DNA from: Cephalotus follicularis
Lineage: Eukaryota > Streptophyta > Magnoliopsida > Oxalidales > Cephalotaceae
NCBI GenBank assembly: GCA_001972305.1
Contig: BDDD01001768.1
Location: forward strand, 62,001-126,000
Length of the DNA stretch: 64,000 nucleotides
Reading direction: 5' to 3'
The stretch's first letter is position 1. Each line of letters opens with the position of its first letter. This document shows, in pieces, positions 47,301 through 57,723 of this stretch. The notes beneath the pieces were generated by a model. It searched no databases. It was not told where the DNA came from and saw only the letters and a program-made list of their open reading frames with translations. The position numbers and the translations under genes were made by a program.

Positions 47301-49774
47301 TCCTCTGTACGGGTCTTCATGACAACAAGCTACACCCGGCGGATTAATGGAGCTCGGCGTTACGCACGGCATGCTTTGGACGCATGCCCCATGTGCGCCG
47401 GCAGGGATGGCGGCTCGGGTGGCGTCCTCAGTATCTTGGCTTCTCCTGCTCATGGCGCTGCTGGGCGAGGCGTACCGTTTGTGTGAACAGGAGGTATCAA
47501 ATATGGGAAGGGGGAAATGCTCACATGCCATATGCATGACGTTGGGCGTGGCGCCAATGGCCAGATATAAAGCGCATGTATGTACATATAAACATAACTC
47601 CAAGTGGCCTACCTAATATATATATATATATATATATATCTACAAACAAATTACACATAAACTAGAAAGCAATCAGAGGTCACATACAGCAATCACACAA
47701 TAAATCACACACAATCATGCTGGTAGGCACTCGGATATGGAGCAACCTACCTGGAGCAAGGTTGAAAACGGAGATGCTCCTTCCTCCTTAAATCCGGCTT
47801 TCCTTAAGGCGGGGGACTGCTACACGCTTTGGCTTTGCCAATTCCCTTCCTTGCGCATCCCTGCTCCCAGAGAATGGTAATTATACCATTGAAGTGCAAG
47901 GGGCTTGGGGGCTCCATGGCAGGACCCACTTTGTCACCTTCCTCACTCTCTCTCTCATTCTCTCCATTTCTGTGGAACGAGTGTGCAAGAGAAAATGGCC
48001 AAAAGCATGTCTAAATGGTCCCCTTTTCTTTTTATAATAGCCTTAGGAAAGATCTAGAATTCTTGAGAGAATTCTCACGGCGGAGAGTCATCCTTGGGCT
48101 TGGGCCAGCTTCCCCTCACTATGGCCAATTTAGACTTTGCACAATAGGGCCCAAGGATCTAATTATACCAATAGATCCGGCCCAAGAATATAACCATAAT
48201 TCCTTTAGCCCACTTTCACAAATTATATCATCTTAAGGCCCAAAAATCATAATTTATTTTTCATTAAGGCCCAATTAAATACATCGTAACTTTCGGGTCC
48301 AGCCCAAAAGTGGGAAAAATGGTTACAAAGCCCAATAATAATATTTTATAATATTTAGGGCTCTTACACTCACTGTACTGTTGCCTCGCTCGGTTGCCCG
48401 AAGTGGGGACCGGAGTGGGAGGGTAGCGTGGGGCCAGGAGTTGGCGGCGCTATACATACTGTTGTTGTGGTCCTATGTGGACATACTGACTGTTGTTGTG
48501 GTCCTATGTGGACATACTGTACTGCTTGTTGGTCCTTCTTGGACATTACTATGTTGTTGATGTAGCCCTGGCGGGGTTACTACTGTACTGTTACTACATA
48601 CGTATATTCCTTATATATGTAACACTGATATTTACTGTACTGTTAAAATATATATACTTCTCATATATATATATGAACTGGTTTTCCTACACTGCATCAT
48701 TTATGCATTCATATCATGACATGCATTATGTTAATCCCGAACTGCTGTTATGACTTGGCCGAGTGAGGACAAAGGCTAACCCCCTACTTTACAGATTGAT
48801 GCAGTGGACCGGTCAGACTGACATGGGTGAAGATCAAGTTGTTGTATTCTTGATTTTACTTCTCCTGATTTGTATTAAACCTGTGTTGGTTATGGTTTTG
48901 GGATGTACCGTTATTATGATTTTGTTACTGAAGGAATTTAAACTTGTACTGTACTTCACGCTCTGTTTTATGGGCGATTAACTTAATGTTTTGTATTTGG
49001 GTAGCGTGCGGTATGGGATGCACGTTTCGAGTTACAACTTATGAACTTGTTATGCTTCCGCAACTGACAGTTTGTTTAAAACTTTTAAATTTTATGGATT
49101 TTACATAAGCTGTATTTTATGTTAATTGCCTTTACCGCTTTAATGCCTGTCTCTCTAAACGAGGTGTGACACTCATCTCCTCTCAATTCAACATCTAAAC
49201 CTTATACCATATGCAATATCCACATCCCTTTGTATACTCGTATGTATATATATATATACAATCATGCATTCATATAATTACAATACGTACACATATCAAT
49301 CCATATAACCATTTAGAATGCATGAATGCAATGCAAGTAGCATAACCTACTCCAGTGATCTACCATTCGTACACCACCGTCCCATCCCGGCGTGTACGAA
49401 TGGGATCAAGGCAACAGCCATCTGAGCACGTACCATCGGAACATATGTATACCTACCTATTAACGGTTGAGCTTGCGAGTCAGGAGGACTTGCAGCAGAA
49501 TACACGAGCTGCCACCTCCTCTAAGCTTCACTCGTTGTCATGAGCACAGCTCCATCTTTTGTCAACGGAGTTCTCTTTCTCTCCTTGTATCACTACAATA
49601 ACCATCACACATTCTGTTACGACTTACACAAATGTAGCAAATACACATTGTCGTAACCGGAGTTCCAACCAATTTCTGGCCAACACATCGAAACTCCAGC
49701 CACGGCGTAAATAGGCTCCAAATTGTCCAATCTATGCACTGGTAGTAGTGACTCGCCATGAATCGCACAGTCAC

Positions 49775-50100
49775 AGCCGGCAGTGAGTCAACTCACTGAG
49801 TCAACTCGCCGGTCAACCACAACTTCGATCACCACCCGAAATCGCCACACAATCATTAATTCTACGCGTCACTGCCAAAGACTCGCCGTGACTCGCCGTA
49901 GAACACGCTGTCACGGGCGGCCAGTGAGTTCAACTCACTGAGTTGACTCGTCGGTCGTCCATAACTCTGGCTACCACCATAAAACGCATCACAAGAACCA
50001 GACAAACACATCTATGCCCCTAACTCTCTGAGACTCGGCGCTAAACGCGTGGTCAAAGGCGGCAGCGAGTTGATTCACTGAGTCAACTTGTCAGTTTGAA
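49775..50100. repeat. F: about 145-bp imperfect tandem repeat (three units)
   Basis: Units start near 49775, 49918 and 50063, each with GTGAGTCAACTCACTGAGTC or a variant and then CTCGCCGGTC. TGAGTCA is itself a near-palindrome. Confidence 0.6.
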
Positions 50101-50458
50101 TCCGGCTGTTTCTGGCTGAATGGTGCCTCAATAGTGGTCAAAGGGGGAAGAGCTAGCCTTCTAGACCAAGACCAGCACCATCCGCGACGCTAACCGGCGG
50201 CAGAACGCACGACAGTGCGTGACAGAGGCGGTCGGGCGAAGAAGAAGGAAAGAGAAAGGAGGAAGAGAGAGTTACCGTCGGTTGAGGCGAGCACCGCCCG
50301 TCCTCCGGTCGTCGTCGCTTTGCCCGGCGCCGTTTCTTCTCTCCAGCGCCATCTCTCCCGCTCTCTCTCGCTTTCTCTCCCACAATCTGTCTTCCCTTTC
50401 TTCTTAGCGCGCCTGGCGCTTCTATAAAGCGCCGAGTGCTTTTTCTCTTTTTTTTACA

Positions 50459-53400
50459 TATATTTGCTTTCCGAGATCGTTTAGTGGGTCAATTTATTGT
50501 TCTTATATTTCTAGGGGAGTAATTGTAAATTTTGAAAAGTTATTATTTAAGTCATTTCAGGTTTTCTTTTTGCAGAGAACATAAATGCATTGTCTTAAGT
50601 TGTTTTCCGTTATTTTGGGGTCAAATTCGCGTTCCGATATTGTTTAGTGGGTCAATTTATCGTTCTTATATTTCTAGGGGTTTAATTGTAAATTTAGAAA
50701 TGTTAAGTTTTAAGTTGTTTCAAGATTTCTTTTTGCAGACAACATAAATGTATCGTCGTAAGTTGTTTATCGTGATTTTGGGATCAAATTCGCGTTCCGT
50801 GATCGTTTAGTGGGTCCATTTATCATTCTTACATTTCTTGGGACATAATTGTAAATTTTGAAAATTTATGTTTTAAGTCGTTTTAGGGATTCTTTTTGCA
50901 GACAACACAAATGCATCGTCGTAATTTTTTTGACGTGATTTTGGGGTTAAATTCGCGTTCCGAGATCGCCTAGTGGGTTAATTTATCGTTCTTATATTCT
51001 TATAGGCATAATTGTAAATTTTAAAAAGTTTTGTTTTAAGTCGTTTCAAAGATTCTTTTTGCATACAACATAAATGTATCGTCGTAAGTTTTTTGCTGTT
51101 CTTTTGGGGTTAAATTTTCTTTTCGAGATTGTTTAGTGGGTCAATATATCGTTCTTATAATACTAGGTGAGTAATTGTAAGTTTTAAAATTTTATATTTT
51201 AAGTCGTTCCAGGGATTCTTTTTGTAGAAAACATGAATGCATCGTCATAAATTGTTTGCCGTTATTTTGAGGTCAAATTCATGTTACGAGATCGTTTAGT
51301 GGGTAAATTTATCGTTCTTATATTTTTAGGGGCGTAATTATAACTTTTAAAAAGTTATGATTTAAGTCGTTTCAGGGTTTCTTTTTGCAGACAACATAAA
51401 TGCATCGTCGTAAGTTGTTTAACGTGATTTTGGGGTCAAATTCGCATTTCGAGATCGTTTAGTGGATCAATTGATCGTTCTTATATTTCTAGGGGTGTAA
51501 TTATAAATTTTAAAAAGTTATGTTTTAGGTCATTTCTTGGTTTGTTTTTGCAAACAACATAAATGCAACGTTGTAAGGTTTTTGACGTGATTTTGGGGTC
51601 AAATTTGCTTTCCGAGATCGTTTAGTGGGTCAATTCATCGTTCTTATATTTCCATTGTCGGAATTGTAAATTTCAAAAAGTTGTGTTTTAAGTCGTTTCC
51701 GGGTTTCTTTTTGCAGACAACATAAAGGCATCAACGTAAGTTGTTTACCGTGATTTTGGGGTCAAATTCGCTTTCCGAGATCGGTTAGTGGGTCAATTTA
51801 TCGTTCTTAGATTTTTAGGGGCGTAATTGTAAATTTTAAAAAGTTATGATTTTAGTCATTACAGGGTTACTTTTTCCAGACAAAATACATGCATCGTCGT
51901 AAGTTGTTTACCGTCATTTTGGGGTAAAATTTGCGTTATAAGATGGTTTAGTGGGTCAATTTTTCGGTTTTATAATTCTAGGGGCGTAATTATAAATTTA
52001 GAAAAGTTATCTTTTAAATCGTTTCATGGTTTCTTTTTGCAGACAACGTAAATTCATCGTCATAAGTTGTTGACAGTGATTTTGTGGTCAAATTCGCGTT
52101 CCAAGATCGTTTAGTGGGTCAATTTATCGTTCTTATATTCTTAGGGCGTAATTGTAAATTTTAAAAAGTTATGATTTAAGTCGTTTCAGGGTTTCCTTTT
52201 GCAGACAACATGAATGCATCGTCGTAAGTTGTTTGCCATTATTTTGGGTTCAAATTTGCGTTCCGAGATCGTTTAGTGGGTCAATTTATCGTTCTTACAT
52301 TTCTAGGAGCATAATTGTAAATTTTGAAAAGTTATGTTTTAAGTCGTTTCGGGGTTTCTTTTTACAGAGAACATAAATGCATCGTCGTGAGTTGTTTGCC
52401 GTTATTTGGGGTCAAATTCTTGGTCTGAGATCGTTTAGTGAGTCAATTTATCGTTCTTATATTTCTAGGGGCATAATTATAAATTTTTAAAATTTATGAT
52501 TTAAGTCGATTCAGTGTTTCTTTTTACAGAGAACATAAATACGTCGTTGTAAGTTGTTTGACATAATTTTGGGTCAAATTTGCCTTTCGAGAACGTTTAG
52601 TGGGTCAATTTATCGTTTTCATATTTTTAGGGGCGTAATATAAAAATTTGAGAAGTTATGTTTTAAGTCGTTTCAAGGTTTCTTTTTTCAGACAGCATAA
52701 ATGAATTGTTGTAAGTTGTTTGTCATTATTTTTGGGTCAAATTCGGGTTCCGAGATCGTTTAGTGGGTCAATTTATCGTTGTTATATTTCTACGGACGTA
52801 ATTGTAAATTTTAAAAAGTTATTATTTAAGTCATTCCAGAGTTTCTTTTTGCAAAGGGTATAAATGCATCGTCGTAAGTTGTTATCCTTTATTTTGTGGT
52901 CAAATTCGCGTTCCGAGCTCGTTTAGCGGGTCAATTTATCGTCCTTATATTTCTAGGGGCGTAATTATAAATTTTGAAAAGTTATGTTTTAAGTCGGTTA
53001 AGGGTTTCTTTTTGCAGCCAACATAAATGCATCGCTATATGTTTTTTGCCATTATTTTGGGGTTAAATTCGCGTTCTGAGATCGTTTAGTGGGTCAATTC
53101 ATCGTTCTTATATTTTTAGGGGGGAAATTGTAAATTTTGAAAAGTTATGATTTAAGTCGTTTCATGGTTTCTTTTTGCAGACAACATAAATGCATCGCTA
53201 TATGTTTTTTGCCATTATTTTGGGGTTAAATTCGCGTTCCGAGATCGTTTAGTGGGTCAATTCATCGTTCTTATATTTGTAGGGGGGAAATTGTAAATAT
53301 TGAAAAGTTATGATTTAAGGCGTTTCATGGTTTCTTTTGGCAAACAACATAAATGCATCGTCGTAAGTTATTTGCTGTGATTTTGGGGTCAAATTCGCGT

Positions 53401-54551
53401 TACTAGATCATTTAGTGGGTAAATCTATCATTCATACATTTCTAGGGACGTAATTGTAAATTTTGAAAATCTATGTTATGAGTCGTTTCATGGTTTCTTT
53501 TTCAGACAACATAAATGCATCGTCGTAAATTTTTTACCGTGATTTTGGGGTTAAATTTGAGTTCCGAGATCGCTTAATGGACCAGTTTATTGTTCTTATA
53601 TTCCTGTGGGCGTAATTGTAAATTTTAAAAAGTTATGTTTGAAGGTGTTTCAAGGTTTCTTTTTACAGACAACATAAATGCATCGTCTTAAGTTTTTTGC
53701 CGTTATTTTGCGGTTAAATTCGCGTTCGAGATCGTTTAGTGGGTCAATATATCATTTTGATAATACTACAAGCGTAATTGTATGTTTTAAAAACTTATAT
53801 TTAAAGTCGTTTCAGGAATTCTTTTTACAGAGAATATAAATGCATCGTCATAAATTGTTTGTAGTTATTTTATGGTCAAATTCGTGTTCCGAGATCGTTT
53901 AGTGGGTCAATTTATCGTTCTTATATTTTTAGGGGCGTAATTATAAATTTTGAAAAGTTATGATTTATGTCGTTTTAGGGTTTCTTTTTGCAAACAACAT
54001 AAATGCATCGTCATAAGTTGTTTAATGTGACTTTGGGGTCAAATTCGCGTACCGAGGTCGTACAGTGGTCAATTTATCGTTCTTATATTTCTAGTGGCGT
54101 AATTATAAATCTTGAAAGGTTATGTTTTAGGTTGTTTCCTGGTTTCTTTTTGCAAACAAGACAAATTCACGTTCCTAGATCGTTTAGTGGGTCAATTTAC
54201 CATTTTTCTATTTCTAGGGGCGTAATTGTAAATTTTGAAAAGTTATGATTTAAGTCGTTTCAGGTTTTTTTTACAGACTATATAAATGCATCGTCATAAG
54301 TTGTTTGTAGTGTTTTTGGGGTCAAATTTGTGTTCTAAGATCGTTTAGTGGGACAATTTATCATTTTTATATTTCTAGGGACGTAATTGTAAATTTTGAA
54401 AAGTTATGTTTTAAGTCGTTTCAGGGTTTTTTTGCACATAACTTGAATGCATCGTCGTAAGTTTTTTGTCGTGTGTTTGGTGTTAAATTCCCGTTTCGAG
54501 GTCGTTTAGTGAGTCAATATATCGTTCTTATATTTTTAGGGATGTAATTGG
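50459..54551 (+). repeat. Satellite block S3, about 25 monomers
   Basis: Same monomer and strand as S1/S2. Two adjacent nearly identical monomers (about 53030-53190 and 53193-53350, sharing CATCGCTATATGTTTTTTGC) show recent local amplification. A shortened monomer near 54155-54180 (CAAACAAGAC joined to AAATTCACGTTCC) recurs in S6. Confidence 0.95.
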
Positions 54552-54770
54552 AAAGTTTTGTGTGGGATGATTTTTGTGAGGCAAGTTTCCAAGAATTGAA
54601 GAGTCGGTTGATTTCGGCTCCAGTATTCGCATTACCGGAGGGTAATGAGGGTTTCACTGTCTATACTGATGTTTCTGGGAAGGGATTGGGATGCGTTCTT
54701 ATGCAACATGGTAGGGTAATTGCATACGCATCGAGAAAATTAAAGCCGTACGAAGAAAATTATCCAGTAC
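54552..54770 (+). pseudogene. Isolated RNase H fragment in satellite
   Basis: Encodes [18 protein letters not shown], then [20 protein letters not shown] and [11 protein letters not shown]: the start of RNase H of the A/C/D family. It is cut at both ends. The satellite joins it in a short shared AAAGTT, and the right end runs into a (CA)n microsatellite. No stop within the 70 or so residues. This is a copied scrap of pol, not a gene. Confidence 0.82.
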
Positions 54771-54808
54771 ACACACACGCACACACACATATATATATAT
54801 ATATACAC

Positions 54809-54856
<48 letters not shown>
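54768..54856. repeat. (CA)n/(TA)n microsatellite
   Basis: ACACACGCACACAC, TATATATA, then a long ACACAC run and TATATATA. Confidence 0.95.
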
Positions 54857-55324
54857 TAAATCCGGTAGATACGAAAAAAATTATATATCTATATAAGATT
54901 TCATAAATATATACAAAAAAAATTATATAGAGATTGGATCTAGACATGAATACCTGAAATCAAAGCTTTGATGTTGGTTGGAGGAGAAGACAGAAAGAGG
55001 AGACTGGCGACACACAGAGAGAGGAAGAGAGCGAAGGCAGTGAGAGAGAGGAAGAGTCGGGCGAGCGGCGCACAGGGGGAGGGAAAGGGAAAAAAAGAGA
55101 GAGGGTAAAAAGAAAGATAGCGCCGGGTACAATTAGGGTTTGGGGCCAGGGCATGGCCAGGGCATTTAATGTCCTCGCTATATATTCAAAGCATGGCGAC
55201 AGCATGGCGAGGGCATAGTGCCCTCGCCATGCCTTTTTTCAAAAAAATTAAAAACAACGGCACAACGGTAAGCGGATTACTCTGCCCTCTCCATACCCTC
55301 ACGTTGCCCTGTTTTTTATTAGTG
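54857..55324. mobile_element. Possible CACTA-type transposon right end
   Basis: A purine-rich non-satellite stretch ending TTTTTTATTAGTG at 55324. Reversed, this is CACTAATAAAAAACAGGGC, like the CACTA termini of plant En/Spm elements. A long inverted repeat lies at 55201-55231. The left end is not identified (CACTAA at 54806 is inside a microsatellite), and no transposase is present. Confidence 0.35.
55201..55231. repeat. Perfect inverted repeat (14-bp arms, 3-bp loop)
   Basis: Left arm GCATGGCGAGGGCA, loop TAG, right arm TGCCCTCGCCATGC. GGCATGG/CATGGC words also recur nearby. Confidence 0.85.
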
Positions 55325-55835
55325 AACTTACGACGATGCATTTATGTTGTCTGTAAAAAGAAATCCTGAAAAGACTTAAATCATAGCTTTTCAAAATTTA
55401 CAATTACGACCCTAAAAATATAAGAACGATAAATTGACCCACTAAACGATCTCGGAAAGCGAATTTGACCCCAAAACCAGGACAAACAATTTACGACGAT
55501 GCATTTATGTTCTCTACAAAAAAAATCCCTGAAATGACTTAAAACATAACGTTTCAAAATTTACAGTTACGTCCAAAATAACGACAAACAACTTACGATG
55601 GTGCAATTATGTTATCTACAAAAAGAAACCATGAAACGACTTAAATCATAGCTTTTCAAAATCTATATTACGCCCCTAAAAAATATAAGAACGATAAATT
55701 GACCCACTAAATGATCTCGGAGAGCAAATTTCACCCCAAATCATGGCAAACAATTTACGACGATACATTTATGTTATCTGTAAAAAGAATCCCTTAAATG
55801 ACTTAAAACATAACTTTTCAAAATTTACAGTTACT
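55325..55835 (-). repeat. Satellite block S4, inverted, about three monomers
   Basis: Reads as the reverse complement of S1-S3 (ACTTACGACGATGC, TGACCCACTAAACGATCTCG). One monomer is shortened. It stops inside AATTTACAGTTAC at the LTR fragment I. Confidence 0.93.
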
Positions 55836-55891
55836 GAACAAAGCCATGACATGAATGCATCATGATGCAGTACATACTATATCTTGATGCA

Positions 55892-55945
<54 letters not shown>

Positions 55946-56584
55946 CCCCAGAGTCATGATGTCACAATATCACATTGCATATTATCACATTTCACGGTTC
56001 ACAAACAAGTCCAAAGGACTACACAGTTCTTGGTTCATGGTTCATGGTGGGTACAAAAAGTGTCGCCATCGCCTGGCCCCAACGTCGTACTCCTGTCATC
56101 GGCCCTGACTCCGGACGGCACGAAGTAGGTCACGGTACAGTGAGTCACCCAGCCAACTCCTGGCCCCTGAGTTAACCCGACCACTAGTCATCACTGGCAT
56201 CTCCGCCACACAACTAGTACGGTCACAATCACAATCAGCATCACAGTCAAACACAATCACAATTATCTCGATGTTCAATTTAGTTTTCCAAGTAATTTAT
56301 AAAAAAAAATACTTGAAAACAAACTCATTTTCACGATGTCACGGTTCTCGATTCACGATGTTACAAAACTCAGTTCACAGTGTTTTGGAAGTCATTTTCA
56401 CGATATTTCAAAAATATATATTTTCTCAAAACATACATTTTTGTGTTAAGTAATGATTCATAATAATCATGTATGCACTTCCAACAAAAGATATAACAGT
56501 TCACAGTCAGTTATCACAATGCACAAATCAATTTATGACAATTCACAACGCATACACATGCTCACAATGCAAAACAGACCCTAA

Positions 56585-56920
56585 CAATCGGCCGTCTCTC
56601 ACTGGTAGTCGGCGGTTTTCCTTAAACAGTCGGTTGTCTCCCCCTGACAGTCGACTGTTTTCCTTCAACACTCGGCTGTCCTAACATTGGCAGTCAGCTG
56701 CCCACACTCGACAGTCGAATGTTCATACCCAACAGTTGGCTGCTGGCCTACAGCAGTCGGCTACTCAAGCCTCTGCAGGTATCTCTCAGTAAAACACATG
56801 GACAGTCGACTTGCTCCCAAGCACAGTCGGCTGGATCCATTGAGTAGTCGGCTGTTCATACTGAACAGTCGGCTGGCGCACTCGAACAGTCGGCTATCCC
56901 CTTTTGGACAGTCAGCTGGT
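56585..56920 (-). promoter_or_regulatory. I: TCGA/TCGGC array 2 (15 sites, strictly 21 bp)
   Basis: Cores at 56587, 56608, 56629, 56650, 56671, 56693, 56714, 56735, 56756, then 56805, 56826, 56847, 56868, 56889, 56911. Spacing is 21 or 22 throughout, apart from one 49-bp gap. Most are CAGTCGGCTG; some are GTCGAC, GTCAGC or GTTGGC. The largest and most regular array in the window. Confidence 0.8.
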
Positions 56921-57450
56921 TCCTACAGACAGTGCACAAAATAGTAGCGAAACAAAGCCATAACTCACAATAATCCATTACAACACAGAGCATTATCACC
57001 ACAACATCACATTCATGCTCATAACACAACACCTTGCATGCATTTCATCTTATGGACAATATTATAGCTGAACTTAAATCACAAATATAACACTTCCCCT
57101 ACCTTAGAACTCCAAGTTAGGAGTTTCAATCCACCTATTTAAGTCCAAACCTGAGGCTTTTGAGCTCCCAAAACTAGTCCAGCAACTCCACAATTTTGGT
57201 TCTTGCCGCAGGTTCAAGTCTCCAAGTCAAACAAGGCACCTTGGATCAACAACACACTCACTTTCTCCTCTTTCTCTCCACTCTTTTAACTTCTCTTCTC
57301 CTATCTGTGAAAATGGTGAAGATTGGGGGAGGAAAAACGTGTTTTTATGGAGGAAACACATCCCCCTCTCTTCTGCCGACATTAATACAAAACACTCCCC
57401 CCTTTTCTGCCAATAGTCTAGCGCGCATGTTGTGCTGCCAGACCTGTCGA

Positions 57451-57580
57451 CAGTCGACTGCCTCGACCTGGAAGTCGGCTATCTCCACCGACACTCCCCC
57501 ATTCGGCTGCTTCCCACAGCAGTTGGCTGGTTCCTTCATCAAGGGGGTCCAGTCGGCTGCCTCCTTATGGCAGTCAGCTG
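57451..57580 (-). promoter_or_regulatory. I: TCGA array 1
   Basis: Cores at 57453, 57474, 57502, 57522, 57552 and 57573: spacing 21, 28, 20, 30, 21. Position 143-272 nt from the LTR start, as in the other families. Confidence 0.68.
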
Positions 57581-57723
57581 CCCACCCTGCACCACACATA
57601 CATTACAACTTCTCTTGCAACTTTCCAACACACCAAAGAGCAAATTCATGATTCTCATTAATTCAAAGTGTAAATTACATTGGAAATACAATATTACACT
57701 TAACGAAAATCTTGGGCGTAACA

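Larger units (their letters stand above)
45416..48368 (-). mobile_element. G: solo LTR (2953 bp) nested in H
   Basis: TGTCACGCCCC ... GGGCTCTTACA with TSD CTCAC at 45411-45415 and 48369-48373. No coding sequence. It contains a TTCACC motif array (45989-46224), a GC-rich stretch rich in GCTCGGC (46740-47300) and a (TA)n tract near 47610-47640. Its left end resembles F. Confidence 0.92.
43518..49171 (+). mobile_element. H: solo LTR (about 2.7 kb) interrupted by solo LTR G
   Basis: TGTAACGCCCGAG ... ACGAGGTGTGACA with TSD CTCAT at 43513-43517 and 49172-49176. Net length without G and one TSD copy is about 2696 bp. It has two TCGA arrays, a CTAACCCCC...ACAG block (48773-48794) and the stem-loop at 49005-49024. 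No internal region remains. Confidence 0.9.
40782..50458 (-). mobile_element. F: large LTR-like block in satellite, carrying nested solo LTRs
   Basis: Left end TGTCACACCCCGAATCGCG; right end (minus-strand start) TGTAAAAAAAAGAG at 50458. Removing the copia-like solo LTR and H leaves about 3.4 kb, with no coding sequence I recognise. The left end resembles G (both have CCCACGATTCGACACGTG and a later GGTCAGCAACC...GGTTGTGTAGG block), so F is probably a solo LTR of a related family. The TSD is not clean: AATTC on the left against roughly TATTT on the right. The right end holds a short inverted repeat, GGCGC...GCGCC, near 50413. Degenerate TCGA-like sites occur at 43245-43395. Confidence 0.6.
55836..57723 (-). 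mobile_element. I: truncated LTR related to H
   Basis: The minus-strand LTR start is TGTTACGCCCAAG at 57723, directly against satellite. The stretch near 56130-56200 (CAGCCAACTCCTGGCCCCTGA) matches H near 45380-45410 on the other strand. The end with GTGTGACA is missing. It holds a (TC)n(TA)n tract at 55893-55944 and two TCGA arrays in the CAGTCGGCTG form. No TSD is visible because one end is lost. Confidence 0.75.

Noticed and set aside
50153..50427. Overlapping Arg/Ser-rich frames near the right end of F
   Set aside because: Simple GA/CT-rich sequence is open on both strands; no protein is recognisable.
40782..50458. F as a full-length element with internal genes
   Set aside because: No gag or pol motif, primer site or polypurine tract is present. 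The interior is accounted for by nested solo LTRs.
55862..56175. Frames beginning in the (TC)n tract of I
   Set aside because: Produced by the microsatellite and LTR sequence; no domain, several overlapping frames.
56587..56911. CRISPR-like reading of the 21-bp TCGA arrays
   Set aside because: The conserved part is only about 10 bp, degenerate and palindromic, the spacers are about 11 bp, and there are no cas genes or prokaryotic features.
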